Source: Alphaproteobacteria bacterium MarineAlpha11_Bin1 (GTDB taxonomy: Bacteria; Pseudomonadota; Alphaproteobacteria; MPNO01; UBA830). From it: a stretch of DNA of 64,000 bases. Below, in pieces: positions 12,095-21,407 of the stretch. Position 1 is the first letter of the stretch. Each line of letters opens with the position of its first letter. The notes below the pieces were generated by a model. That model saw nothing but the letters and a program-made list of their open reading frames with translations. It was not told where the DNA came from and did not search any database. Both the position numbers and the translations under genes were made by a program. Location of the stretch: contig PTJZ01000001.1 of the NCBI GenBank assembly GCA_002937455.1, positions 372,001 through 436,000 of the forward strand. The letters run 5' to 3'.

Positions 12095-12821
12095 AGTAAT
12101 TTTCCTTCTGGTTCTGCAGGTTTTGTCGGTACCGTTTCCAAAGATCTGGCCGACGTTCCCGTGTTGCAATCTCGGCCTGTTCGGTTCGCCAGGCACAGAT
12201 ATTCTCGTGATGACCGGAAAGCAGAACCTCCGGTACTTTGCGACCACACCACTCGGCTGGCCGCGTGTAATGGGGATATTCGAGCAATCCCCGGTCAAAG
12301 CTCTCGTCTTCGAGCGAGGCCTCCGCACCCATTATATCGGGCAAAAGGCGCACGCTAGCATCAATTATTGCAAGGGCGGCCGGTTCCCCACCCGACAGTA
12401 CGAAATCGCCTAGACTGATTTCGGTGACGCTCCGGGCGTCAAGAACACGCTGGTCGATACCCTCGTAACGTCCACAAATTAGTATCGCCCCTGGCCCTGC
12501 CGCAAGCTCTCTCGCATATGCTTGGTCGAATCTTTTACCGCGTGGCGTCAGATAGATCAGCGGCGCATCCGCGACCGCCACGTCTTTGATCGCCGCATCA
12601 ACCACATCAGCTCGCATCACCATTCCGGCGCCTCCGCCGAATGGCGCATCGTCGACTTTTCGGTGTTTTCCAAGCGCATATTCTCGGATATCGATGGGTT
12701 CTAGTGACCACTTATCACGGCCTAATGCCTTGCCAGCGAGCGAATGGGCGAGCGGCCCCGGAAACATCTCCGGGAACAGCGTCAGCACTTTCGCCGTCCA
12801 TATTTTTCGCTCTTCACTCAC
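12081..12821 (-). CDS. trmD: tRNA (guanine37-N1)-methyltransferase
   Basis: SPOUT-class methyltransferase that makes m1G37 in tRNAs with a G at 36/37, preventing frameshifting. 246 residues. The knot motifs are visible: Y-L-T-P-R-G near residue 90, [14 protein letters not shown] near 115, and [11 protein letters not shown] near 135. The C-terminal domain has the P-H-Y-T-R-P segment. It overlaps rimM by 4 bp and rplS by 14 bp, consistent with a tightly coupled operon. Confidence 0.97.
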   Translation of the reverse strand: MSEERKIWTAKVLTLFPEMFPGPLAHSLAGKALGRDKWSLEPIDIREYALGKHRKVDDAPFGGGAGMVMRADVVDAAIKDVAVADAPLIYLTPRGKRFDQAYARELAAGPGAILICGRYEGIDQRVLDARSVTEISLGDFVLSGGEPAALAIIDASVRLLPDIMGAEASLEDESFDRGLLEYPHYTRPAEWCGRKVPEVLLSGHHENICAWRTEQAEIATRERRPDLWKRYRQNLQNQKENYYERD

Positions 12822-13441
12822 TCTTTTGTCTCGTCCTCTCTATTTGATCCCGAGCTTCCTTCGATCCCTTCGGGTGGATCGACGGTAAGTCGTCCGGTCC
12901 GGATATCGATTTTCGGCACTGCCGATCTCGTGAACGGCACCAGCAGGTTTTCCTTCCTTGGTCCGCAATCGATTTCCAGCACATCGCCGGCTCCGGCCGG
13001 GATAATCGACCTAACTGTCCCAATCTTGCTCCCATTATGCATAACCTCCAATCCGAGAAGATCCGCATGATAGAATTCGTCATCATCTAACTTCGGCAAC
13101 GCGTCTTTTGAGACGTATAGCCGAAGGCCTTTAAGCGCCTCCGCCGCGTTTCGGTCCGACACCCCGTCTAGCGCCGCAATCACCATCCCACCCCGAAACC
13201 CTTCGACCCGGATTTTAAACCTTTTGCTTCCTAGCTCATCCGACACTGCGCCGTAAGCGGCAACGTTTTCCGCTAGGTCTGTGAACGGCTTAATTCGGAC
13301 CAAACCACTAAGACCGTGTGCGCCCGCGATAGCTCCAACACATATGCGATCCGGATTAGCAGCACCCTCGACCCGCGCCGATGAGGCGACCGCCGTGACG
13401 TTCCCGCCGCGCTGCCCGCCGAAGGATCGCGCTACAGACAG
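12818..13441 (-). CDS. rimM: Ribosome maturation factor RimM, start codon unusual
   Basis: 30S assembly factor that binds S19. The conserved N-terminal block [22 protein letters not shown] is fully encoded. However, the first canonical start codon, a TTG at 13303, falls inside this block. Upstream the frame stays open to the rpsP stop without any ATG, GTG or TTG. A CTG at 13441-13439 is in frame, and the G-run at the end of rpsP (AAGGGGGG) lies six bases before it, a good ribosome binding site. I therefore extend the gene to that CTG (207 residues); an ATA at the R-I-C-V block, or an assembly error, are alternatives. The 3' end overlaps trmD by 4 bp. Confidence 0.8.
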   Translation of the reverse strand: MSVARSFGGQRGGNVTAVASSARVEGAANPDRICVGAIAGAHGLSGLVRIKPFTDLAENVAAYGAVSDELGSKRFKIRVEGFRGGMVIAALDGVSDRNAAEALKGLRLYVSKDALPKLDDDEFYHADLLGLEVMHNGSKIGTVRSIIPAGAGDVLEIDCGPRKENLLVPFTRSAVPKIDIRTGRLTVDPPEGIEGSSGSNREDETKE

Positions 13442-13443
13442 TT

Positions 13444-14028
13444 TCAGCCCCCCTTCTTCTCTGCTTCCTCATCGGTCTTCTCGGTCGAGGCCTCTTCAGC
13501 CGGAGCTTCTTCAGCCGGAGCTTCTTCGGCTACAGATTCTTCCGTCGGAGCTTCTTCAGCCGGAGCTTCTTCGGCTACAGATTCTTCCGTCGGAGCTTCT
13601 TTGGCTACAGCTTCCTCCGTCGGAGCTTCTTCAGCCGGAGCTTCTTCAGCCGGAGTATCCTCGACAGAGACATCCGCCTCAGCTTTCGCTTTGGCTAATT
13701 CTTCAGCCTCTCTCATACGTTCCAAAGTCTTGGCGCGCGGTGCACTCTGTTTCGGTGTCTCACGGATTTCCGGCATCGGGATAATCTCAGCTCGGCCGAG
13801 AAACTTCGCCACGCGGTCAGACGGCTTGGCGCCGACACTGAGCCAGTGCTTGATACGCTTATCGTCGAGCTTAATCCGGTCAGGATGTTCCTGCGGCAGC
13901 ATCGGATTGTAAGTGCCGACACGCTCGATATAACGACCGTCGCGCGGCATACGCGAATCCGCAACAACAATACGATAGTAAGGGCGCTTTTTCGCACCCC
14001 CTCGAGATAGTCTGAGTTTAAGCGACAT
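13444..14028 (-). CDS. rpsP: 30S ribosomal protein S16 with repetitive acidic tail
   Basis: Small-subunit ribosomal protein. The first ~85 residues are normal S16: [22 protein letters not shown], then [12 protein letters not shown]. The remaining ~110 residues are a low-complexity, strongly acidic tail built from E-E-A-P-[AT]-type units, so the protein is 194 residues, well above the usual length. First gene of rpsP-rimM-trmD-rplS, 92 bp after ffh. Confidence 0.96.
   Translation of the reverse strand: MSLKLRLSRGGAKKRPYYRIVVADSRMPRDGRYIERVGTYNPMLPQEHPDRIKLDDKRIKHWLSVGAKPSDRVAKFLGRAEIIPMPEIRETPKQSAPRAKTLERMREAEELAKAKAEADVSVEDTPAEEAPAEEAPTEEAVAKEAPTEESVAEEAPAEEAPTEESVAEEAPAEEAPAEEASTEKTDEEAEKKGG
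13472..13660 (-). repeat. In-frame minisatellite encoding the S16 tail
   Basis: Direct repeats within rpsP. A block beginning GGAGCTTCTTCGGCTACAG on the plus strand starts at 13517 and again at 13562 (45-bp spacing), with a diverged copy at 13592. Shorter GGAGCTTCTTCAGCC units fill the rest. All spacings are multiples of three, so copy-number changes keep the reading frame. Confidence 0.85.
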
Positions 14029-14120
14029 TAGGTTATTAACCCTCCATTTGATCGCGATTGTTTAAGTGGTTCGTATTCATCTTTCTGTTCGTTCTAATCC
14101 TTGGCGCTAACGCACCGTCG

Positions 14121-15497
14121 TCATCGTATTCCCGGACCCGGCGGCATGCCCGGCGGCATCATTCCAGCCATTCCTGACTGCATTAGACCCCTCTTGCCGA
14201 TCTTCTTCATCTTTTTCATCATACGGCCCATTTCCTGATATTGTTTCAGGACCTTATTGACATCCTGCACAGTCGTGCCTGATCCGGCGGCAATCCGGCG
14301 CTTTCGGGATGCCTTGATCAGATCCGGTTTCTTTCGTTCATTTAGAGTCATCGATCCGATAATTGCTTCTTGGCGAACGACTACCGTGTCATCAAGATTA
14401 GCAGCGGCCATCTGCGCTTGAGCCTTTTTCACGCCGGGCAACATGCCCATCACGCCGCTCAGACCACCCATTTTCCTGAGCTGACGTAACTGTGATGCAA
14501 AATCATCGAGATCGAAGCTACCTGCCTCCATCTTCTTCATCAGCCGCTCAGCTTCGTCCTCTTGGACCAACTCGGATGCTCTCTCGACGAGACTCACGAC
14601 ATCACCCATACCAAGAATCCGTGAAGCAATCCGGTCGGGATGGAAAGGTTCCAACGCTTCCAGCTTTTCCCCGGTTCCAAGCAGCCGGATCGGTGTTCCA
14701 GTAACCGCTTTCATCGACAGAGCCGCACCACCACGGGCATCGCCGTCGATACGGGTTAGTACGATGCCGGTAAGGGTCAATTTTTTATTAAATGACTCGG
14801 CGACATTAACCGCGTCCTGGCCAGTCATAGCATCGGCAACTAGCAAAATTTCCGCCGGCCGCGCACCATCGCGAACATCGACGACCTCGGCCATCAATTC
14901 ATCATCCAAGTGCAGGCGGCCTGCTGTGTCGAGGATGACTACATCGTAGCCTTCCTTCTTTGCGGCATCCATGGCCCGGTCTGCAATCATTCGGGGTGTC
15001 TGAAGCGGTAAGATTGGCAGCGTGTCGATCTTAGCCTGCTCGCCAAGTACGGCTAGCTGCTGCTGTGCCGCCGGGCGGCGCACATCGAGAGATGCCATCA
15101 GCACCTTCTTAGCCTGCTTTTCCTGAATGCGCCGAGCGATCTTGGCGGACGTGGTCGTTTTACCTGAACCTTGAAGACCAACCATCATTACGGCGGCAGG
15201 CGGCGCGGCGCGGATCTCGAATTCTTCGGTCTCAGGGCCAAGCATCTCGACCAAATAGTCGTTGACGATCTTGACAACCTGCTGACCGGGCGTGACCGAG
15301 CGCAGAACTTCCTCGCCAACCGCGCGCTCCCTGATGCCATCTATGAAGTCTTTTACAACCGGCAGCGCAACATCGGCTTCGAGAAGCGCGACGCGTATTT
15401 CACGCATAGCCAATGTTATGTCGGCCTCGGACAGCACGCCACGTTTTCTTAGCTTATCGAATATCTCGCCGAAACGATCTGTAAGTCCGTCGAACAT
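14121..15497 (-). CDS. ffh: Signal recognition particle protein Ffh (SRP54)
   Basis: GTPase that binds signal sequences and 4.5S RNA and delivers ribosomes to FtsY. 458 residues. N domain at the start; G domain with V-G-L-Q-G-S-G-K-T-T-T near residues 106-116, D-T-A-G-R-L near 190 and T-R-I-D-G-D-A-R-G-G near 250. The methionine-rich M domain ends in a run of Met, Gly and Pro. Its receptor ftsY is also in this window (21408-22346). Confidence 0.98.
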   Translation of the reverse strand: MFDGLTDRFGEIFDKLRKRGVLSEADITLAMREIRVALLEADVALPVVKDFIDGIRERAVGEEVLRSVTPGQQVVKIVNDYLVEMLGPETEEFEIRAAPPAAVMMVGLQGSGKTTTSAKIARRIQEKQAKKVLMASLDVRRPAAQQQLAVLGEQAKIDTLPILPLQTPRMIADRAMDAAKKEGYDVVILDTAGRLHLDDELMAEVVDVRDGARPAEILLVADAMTGQDAVNVAESFNKKLTLTGIVLTRIDGDARGGAALSMKAVTGTPIRLLGTGEKLEALEPFHPDRIASRILGMGDVVSLVERASELVQEDEAERLMKKMEAGSFDLDDFASQLRQLRKMGGLSGVMGMLPGVKKAQAQMAAANLDDTVVVRQEAIIGSMTLNERKKPDLIKASRKRRIAAGSGTTVQDVNKVLKQYQEMGRMMKKMKKIGKRGLMQSGMAGMMPPGMPPGPGIR

Positions 15498-15820
15498 GTT
15501 CCCGTATCATTACCTAAATTAACATCGGCCCAACTAGAACAATCCCCAACGCAAATGGCGCCAGTGCGCGCACCTGCGCGGACCGACGTACACCCGAAAG
15601 CGTTAGACAATGAATTTTGTCGTGGGCGGGCGGAAAACTAGGGGGAAATGACGGTTAGGTCAAGGATTTCTGCAGGTCTCGGCAGCAAAACGAAATAGTC
15701 AAAAATGGCGCTGAAAATTCCTTTCTATTCTTCCTGACCGCTCCAAGATGCTCCGCCTTCCAATAAATAACGGCCCGCACTTGGAGAGATGGAACCGAAA
15801 AGGAAATATTTTTGGCTCCT
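15498..15820. other. Intergenic region between ffh and the amidohydrolase
   Basis: About 320 bp with no gene that I can support on either strand. It must hold the ffh promoter (minus strand), but I see no clear -35/-10 pair. Nothing else stands out. Confidence 0.5.
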
Positions 15821-16891
15821 TTAGGCCAAATTATAGAAGTTAATCATATTGTCGTGCACCAACTTCGACTTAATCTCGTCCGAAAACTCGCTGCTCTCGA
15901 GAAATTCCGGTAACTCGCTCGTAAGGTCGTCCTCGGTTGGCTCATGCGGATAGTCTGATGCATACAGAATACGATCTGGCCCGATAGCGTCGATAGTGTA
16001 TTTGAGGTTTTTCTCCCCCAATTCCATCGCCACCCAGAAATTATTCCCCTCCCGCAAATATTCAGACGGTCGCTTTTTGAGTTTCTTTCGGCTAGCGATA
16101 CCAAATACGGAATCGTATTCGTAGTCCATTCGATCCATCATAAAGGGCACCCAAGAAGCACCTCCTTCCAAGAAGGCGATCTTGAGCGTTGGGAACGCAT
16201 CCCACACCCCGGAAAAAACAATGTCGGTTAGCTGCATCATCAACGGAAACGGATGTTCAAGCGTATGCACCTTCACGAATTCCCGAAAGTGGTCAAAACC
16301 CATGCCTCGGCTTGGTCCGCCGTGAATGGCAAGCGGCATATCATACTTTTCCGCAGCTTCGTAAATCGGCCAGAAGAACTCATCGCCATACGATTTTCCG
16401 ATATATGTCTGAGACGGCAACATCATTGCGGGAAAATGCACGCGTTCGGTAGCGCAGCGTTCGATTTCTTTGGCCGCCTCATCAGGCACCTGAACCGGAA
16501 TTATCCCTGCGCCGTAAAGTCGTTTGTCTTTGGATGTATACCGATCTTCTAACCAGTTATTGTATGCGCGGATAGTTTCTACTGCCCACTTGGGATCGGA
16601 AATTAGCCCCGCAGCGAGCCCCGCCGTAGGATATAACACGGTACCATCTGCACCGATGATGTCTAACATCTCTGCCCAGACATCAGCGTCGGTATGTGTG
16701 TAGCGACGCGGCTCGCCGTCGTTCGACGCCATGATGAACCCCCTCGCCCATCCATCAAGGCTAGGCCAAACACCGAAAGTCTTAAAGCGTTGCAGATTTG
16801 CGAAATCGCCTTCGAAATATTCCGCGATCTCATCATCGTTCTCAAGGACGTGGCCGTCTCCGTCAAAAACATCGAACCCGTTAATAGCCAT
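15821..16891 (-). CDS. Amidohydrolase-2 family metal-dependent hydrolase
   Basis: A TIM-barrel hydrolase of the amidohydrolase-2 family, which includes decarboxylases and hydrolases of aromatic or dicarboxylic compounds. About 356 residues. The N-terminal D-G-D-G-H metal motif, a central A-I-H-G-G-P-S-R-G motif, and the C-terminal Y-A-S-D-Y-P-H-E-P motif supply the expected metal ligands. The ATG at 16891 follows GGGGAAGG; the open frame includes a TTG four codons upstream. It lies 82 bp downstream of a MetE-like gene on the same strand. Substrate is unknown. Confidence 0.85.
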   Translation of the reverse strand: MAINGFDVFDGDGHVLENDDEIAEYFEGDFANLQRFKTFGVWPSLDGWARGFIMASNDGEPRRYTHTDADVWAEMLDIIGADGTVLYPTAGLAAGLISDPKWAVETIRAYNNWLEDRYTSKDKRLYGAGIIPVQVPDEAAKEIERCATERVHFPAMMLPSQTYIGKSYGDEFFWPIYEAAEKYDMPLAIHGGPSRGMGFDHFREFVKVHTLEHPFPLMMQLTDIVFSGVWDAFPTLKIAFLEGGASWVPFMMDRMDYEYDSVFGIASRKKLKKRPSEYLREGNNFWVAMELGEKNLKYTIDAIGPDRILYASDYPHEPTEDDLTSELPEFLESSEFSDEIKSKLVHDNMINFYNLA

Positions 16892-16973
16892 TCCTTCCCC
16901 CAATTTCTGTGGCCTTTAGACCGAATTGAAGACCCGAGGCATTCCGGAGTCAATGGCCCCGTTCGAGGAATAT

Positions 16974-18086
16974 TTACGCTGTGCCCCAGACCTCCCGCGC
17001 CACCTCAACGACGAGGTTTAACTTGGCCAGTTGGTCATCTCTGGTGACAGGATTGCCAATAATTGCAGATGAGAACCCGCATTGAGGGCTAAGTGCAAGG
17101 CGTTCAAGATCGACGTATTTCTGAGCCTCTTTTATACGGGCGTGCAGAGCAATCTTCGATTCCAGTTCTGGAACCTTGGATGACACAAGGCCCAAAACAA
17201 CTATCTTGTCATCTGGCATGGCTGAAAGCGGCTCAAATCCGCCAGCGCGTTCGGTATCGAATTCCAGGAAGAACACGTCTACGTCAAGGTTTTTGAATAG
17301 TTTTTCCGAGACGGCTTGGTAGCTTCCTTCCGACAACCAGGTCCCTTTGAGGTTACCACGGCACATGTGAAAGCCAACCGTCATGTCTGACGGTGCGCTG
17401 GCAAAGCTGGCGTTGGTAAGTTCAATATATTGGTCAACCAGCCGTTCTGGGTCCTTGCCCAGCTTTTCCAATTGGCCGCGGATCGCAGGGTCGCATAGCA
17501 TGGGAAATGGAACGTCATCTAGAGTAATGTAGCAGGCACCACGGTCAGAAATGTCAGCTATGTCCTCATCATATGCGGTGGCGATGTCGGCGAATAAGTC
17601 TTCCTCATTGCAATAGAATTCCGGATCAGGGTCCTGAGCTCCGCCAAGGAAATGCATGGTTGCTGGCGAAGCGTATGTTGATTTGATTGTACTTTTGGTG
17701 ACGGACTTCAAAAATTCTAATTCAACAGCTGAAAGCGCCTTGGAGCGTTTTATCTTGCCAACACAGGCCGGTGCTAGAAATTCATGATCATTACCCGAGA
17801 TGTCATGAAAGCGGAACGAGCTCGGCCTAAAATCTAGACCGTCGCAACTCTCAACGAAGTGAGAGATATAAGTCGTCCGTCGGAATTCGCCATCGGTCAC
17901 CGATTGTAACCCAACATCTTCCTGCATTTTCACTACGTCACGGATAGCGTCTTCGCGTGCTTTGGTCAGGCCAGTTTCGTCCAGTTCTCCTCTCTTATAT
18001 GCTCGGAAGGCTTCAGGAATCGACGCTGGGCGTAGTAAACTGCCAATATGTTCGGCGCGGTAAGGTGGATTTTGTTTGACGGCCAT
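16974..18086 (-). CDS. MetE C-terminal-domain-like protein (core-MetE family), copy 1
   Basis: Resembles the catalytic C-terminal barrel of cobalamin-independent methionine synthase but lacks the N-terminal barrel; 370 residues. It opens with Y-R-A-E-H-I-G-S-L-L-R-P, typical of YxjG/YxjH-like members. Likely zinc ligands are in G-F-H-M-C-R-G-N and in S-P-Q-C-G-F. Proteins of this type transfer methyl groups to thiols such as homocysteine, but the methyl donor here cannot be told. Its start is 131 bp from the divergent ligase gene. Two further family members are at 55920 and 57945. Confidence 0.82.
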   Translation of the reverse strand: MAVKQNPPYRAEHIGSLLRPASIPEAFRAYKRGELDETGLTKAREDAIRDVVKMQEDVGLQSVTDGEFRRTTYISHFVESCDGLDFRPSSFRFHDISGNDHEFLAPACVGKIKRSKALSAVELEFLKSVTKSTIKSTYASPATMHFLGGAQDPDPEFYCNEEDLFADIATAYDEDIADISDRGACYITLDDVPFPMLCDPAIRGQLEKLGKDPERLVDQYIELTNASFASAPSDMTVGFHMCRGNLKGTWLSEGSYQAVSEKLFKNLDVDVFFLEFDTERAGGFEPLSAMPDDKIVVLGLVSSKVPELESKIALHARIKEAQKYVDLERLALSPQCGFSSAIIGNPVTRDDQLAKLNLVVEVAREVWGTA

Positions 18087-18217
18087 TACTGTTTCTCCGT
18101 GGACATTTTAAGAACCCAAAACTATGTCAATTTGAGAATCGAAGAAACCGGGCTATCTACCCGACCTTGCAGCCCACCGTATCGCTCGCTACGCTTCCAA
18201 AAAAACAGGAGCAACCC

Positions 18218-19639
18218 ATGGCCGGAGATGACCGCAAAGCGCAAACGCGCACCACTTGGCTCGGTGTGCTGAACAAACATGCCCACGATTTCGATGCTCC
18301 TGCTGATGGCCAATACTGGTCTCCTAGATTGGATACTGCGTCTCGCGACGAGCTTACCGCTATTCAAAATAACAAACTCGCGGCCGTCACACCATTTCTA
18401 TACGAAAACAGCCCGTTTTATCGTGCACGGTTTGACCGGCTAGACCTTACACCGACCGATATTGCAACCGTCGATGACCTATCGAAGTGGCCAGTGCTTG
18501 ATAAATCAGAGATGATGGAAGACGCTATCTCCAACCCGCCGTACGGTACCTATACCACCATCGATGACGACGACTGGCATCAGCGTGGCTGGATGCTGTT
18601 TTCGTCCTCGGGATCAACGGGTGTGCCACGGGTATTTCGCTATACTCATCTTGACCGAGAGTACTGGGAGTGGGCCAATGCACGGGCCATGTGGTCAATG
18701 GATATCCGGCCGGGAGACGTGATGTTTCCCATGGTCGGGTTTGGGCCCCATGTATGGATGTGGGGCGTAATGGCTGCTGCTAATCGACTTAAGCTCGCAG
18801 TCATTCCCGGCGGAGGCATGGATGCCAAGGCGCGGGTGGGCATCATAGATCGTTTTAAACCAACCGTAATAGCGGGCACACCCTCCTATGCGCTCTACCT
18901 CGGGCGCGTGATGCAGGACATGGGCCTAGACCCGGCTGAGAGTTCTGTCACCACCCTATTCACTGGTGGCGAGCCCGCGATGGGGATCGACCGAACCCGC
19001 GAGCGCATAGAAGACCTATGGGGCTGTCGCACTGCCGAGTTTTACGGCTGTACCGAGGTTTCTCCCCATGCTGGTGGCTTCACATGCCGCTATTCCGAGG
19101 CTGGTAGCCAAGTTTTCACCCATTTGTCGGAAGATATCCAGATATGGGAACTAGTCGATCCCGATACGATGGAAACTTTGGCAGATGGAAAACGGGGTTT
19201 AACTGTCTGCACGTCACTGAATTCAGAAAGCTCACCTCAGCTAAGGTTCTTGGTTGGAGACTATACGACCTTCAACCGAGACACTTGCGAGTGCGGACGT
19301 AACCATGTTCGCGCCATGGGTTCTTTCACTGGGCGCGCCGACGACCTAATCAACCTACGCGGAATTAAATTCTTCCCGAGTCAAATCGAGCAGGCGGTCC
19401 GCGCTGTCGACGGCGTCGGCGACGAATTCGAGATCATACTATCGACCAACGATGACGGCTTGCAAGTGATGGATATCCGCGTCGAACATCCCGATAGCAA
19501 TGGTTACGTTGCTGAACAGGTGACCAACGAAATCCGTACTCGTTGCGAAGTACGCGCGACGGTGGAGGTGCTGCCGCCAGACACCCTCCCCAAGACCGAA
19601 TTTAAAGCCAAACGGGTTCGCGACGAACGGAATCCTTGA
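18218..19639 (+). CDS. Phenylacetate-CoA ligase-like AMP-binding enzyme
   Basis: Adenylate-forming ligase of the PaaK type, which activates an aromatic acid to its CoA thioester. About 473 residues. The phosphate-binding loop S-S-S-G-S-T-G-V-P is near residue 130. The middle has F-T-G-G-E-P and F-Y-G-C-T-E, and the C-terminal lid begins G-R-A-D-D-L-I-N-L-R-G, all as in PaaK. The ATG at 18218 is preceded by AGGAG; an upstream TTG in frame is less likely. It is followed by a DOPA-dioxygenase-like gene, suggesting a small aromatic-compound unit. The substrate is not determined. Confidence 0.83.
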   Translation: MAGDDRKAQTRTTWLGVLNKHAHDFDAPADGQYWSPRLDTASRDELTAIQNNKLAAVTPFLYENSPFYRARFDRLDLTPTDIATVDDLSKWPVLDKSEMMEDAISNPPYGTYTTIDDDDWHQRGWMLFSSSGSTGVPRVFRYTHLDREYWEWANARAMWSMDIRPGDVMFPMVGFGPHVWMWGVMAAANRLKLAVIPGGGMDAKARVGIIDRFKPTVIAGTPSYALYLGRVMQDMGLDPAESSVTTLFTGGEPAMGIDRTRERIEDLWGCRTAEFYGCTEVSPHAGGFTCRYSEAGSQVFTHLSEDIQIWELVDPDTMETLADGKRGLTVCTSLNSESSPQLRFLVGDYTTFNRDTCECGRNHVRAMGSFTGRADDLINLRGIKFFPSQIEQAVRAVDGVGDEFEIILSTNDDGLQVMDIRVEHPDSNGYVAEQVTNEIRTRCEVRATVEVLPPDTLPKTEFKAKRVRDERNP

Positions 19640-19699
19640 TAAGGCGCCGCAACCATATTTTCGGAAATATATGTGCCAATTATTTGAAGCGAGGTTCTC

Positions 19700-20086
19700 T
19701 TGATCAAGAGATTTGAAAACGGCGACGAAACCAAGATCAAATATTATCACGCCCACGTCTATTATGGCGATGACGATACGGTGCGGGAAACTGCGGCGCG
19801 TTTAAGGGAAAAGGTTTGGAACAAATGGCGGGACAAAGTTCGTATGGGGCGTTTCCGCGATACTGCCGTGGGACCTCACCCACAGGCTATGTTCCAAATC
19901 GAATTCGACCCAGGGATATTTGATGAAATTGTACCTTGGCTAATGTTCAACCGAGACGGTCTGACCATCCTGCTACACCCCGATGCCGAAGACCCCTGGC
20001 GGGACCACGCTTGGTATCCATTCTGGATGGGCGACATTCTGGAACTGCGCCTCGACTGGCTAGCGGCGGGGAATCGGAAGGCTTAG
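19700..20086 (+). CDS. DOPA 4,5-dioxygenase family protein
   Basis: Small protein (128 residues) of the DOPA 4,5-dioxygenase family, extradiol-type ring-cleaving enzymes. Conserved features are Y-H-A-H-V-Y-Y near residue 16, G-P-H-P-Q-A-M-F-Q-I near 58, and L-L-H-P followed by D-H-A-W-Y-P near the end. The histidines would bind iron. The start is a TTG with GAGG five bases before it; no in-frame ATG gives the conserved N-terminus. Same strand as the ligase, 60 bp apart. The stop codon overlaps that of the convergent MFS gene. Confidence 0.82.
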   Translation: MIKRFENGDETKIKYYHAHVYYGDDDTVRETAARLREKVWNKWRDKVRMGRFRDTAVGPHPQAMFQIEFDPGIFDEIVPWLMFNRDGLTILLHPDAEDPWRDHAWYPFWMGDILELRLDWLAAGNRKA

Positions 20087-21297
20087 AACGCATGCCGCTT
20101 AAGTACCGTCCAAATCAGCCAAGCAACTGAACACAGGGCAACCTGCATTCCAACGACAGGTAACAAAGTACCATCGTATATTAGTCCTTGAGTAAGTGAT
20201 ACAGCCGCTGCCGCACACATCTGCACGAAACCAAGTACTGCTGCCGCCGCACCGGCAGCCTTGGGATGCGACATCATCACCCCGGCGGCGGTATTAGGGG
20301 CCAGAAATCCGCCACCAAACCAGAATACGAACTGCAAGATTACGATAACCCAAACCATCGACCAGCCGGCCACGCCACAGCCGGCGAGCACCACTGAGGG
20401 GAAAAACATAAGTAGGAGGCTGACATTTATGACCCGCGGCGAGCCCCAGCGCGGTATTGCCGCCCGCGCTGCGAACGATCCGGCCAAAAATCCCGACATA
20501 GCTATAGCTGCAATGACTCCGTAGATCGACGGTGCCGCGCCAATACTGTCAATGAAGTAGTAGGGTGCGCCGGCAACAAAGCAATAAAGACCTGCATATC
20601 CGATTGAATGGGTAATCATAAAGGCAAGGAACCCCCTGTGTCGGAAGAGGCCAATGTAGACGACACTAGGCCTATCTATTTCTGAGGGGCTATGCGCCTT
20701 GCTAGTTTCCGGCATAACAAAGAGTGTAGACAGAAGCCAGATCAATCCCGTAACTGCGGCGAATACAAAACCTACGCGCCACCCGGTGAGATCAAGCAGC
20801 ACGCCGCCAATTAGTGGCGCCATTAGAAAAGAAGCCGCCATAAGGGCGAATAGCGTAGCCATAGCTTTCGGAGCGCCGACCGCGCCATAAACATCCCTCA
20901 CAACGGCGCGCGAAACAACGTATCCCGCAGCCCCACCCAGTCCTTGTATGCCACGTGCCAGAACTATCACCCAGATACTGTCCGCAGCAGCCGCTAGAGA
21001 CGAGCCAGCTAGCGCCAATACCCCACCGATCAATAATGCAACGCGGCGCCCTCGCCGATCAGAGAATGGGCCAAAAAACAGCTGACCTATCGCAAACATA
21101 AGGGCAAACGACACGATGGTAAGCTGTATCGTCTCCGGTGGTCGGGCAAAAACCTCGCCGAGGGTTGGCAAGGCGGGGACAATCAGACCAGTCGCTACCT
21201 CCCCGAATGCAGTGCATAGGACCAACGTCCCGAAGACAAGGATACCAATACTTTGTCCGGATTGCGTCGCAACAATATTGTTAGGGTCTTCGTTCAT
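20083..21297 (-). CDS. MFS multidrug exporter, Bcr/CflA type
   Basis: Twelve-helix major facilitator of the drug:H+ antiporter-1 group, 404 residues. The motif-A loop G-P-F-S-D-R-R-G-R-R between helices 2 and 3 and the R-G-I-Q-G-L-G-G-A-A-G motif in helix 4 are clear. The resemblance to Bcr/CflA supports efflux of a small toxic molecule; the real substrate is unknown. It lies 110 bp downstream of ftsY on the same strand and converges with the DOPA-dioxygenase-like gene. Confidence 0.88.
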   Translation of the reverse strand: MNEDPNNIVATQSGQSIGILVFGTLVLCTAFGEVATGLIVPALPTLGEVFARPPETIQLTIVSFALMFAIGQLFFGPFSDRRGRRVALLIGGVLALAGSSLAAAADSIWVIVLARGIQGLGGAAGYVVSRAVVRDVYGAVGAPKAMATLFALMAASFLMAPLIGGVLLDLTGWRVGFVFAAVTGLIWLLSTLFVMPETSKAHSPSEIDRPSVVYIGLFRHRGFLAFMITHSIGYAGLYCFVAGAPYYFIDSIGAAPSIYGVIAAIAMSGFLAGSFAARAAIPRWGSPRVINVSLLLMFFPSVVLAGCGVAGWSMVWVIVILQFVFWFGGGFLAPNTAAGVMMSHPKAAGAAAAVLGFVQMCAAAAVSLTQGLIYDGTLLPVVGMQVALCSVAWLIWTVLKRHAF

Positions 21298-21407
21298 TCC
21301 TTACACACGTACATAATGCTGGGCGGCAATAGCTTCGGTAAAAAGAAAGGGTCGAGCGGAAAATTATTTACATATCGGAAGCCCGTCCGCAGAGGATCTT
21401 TGGACCA

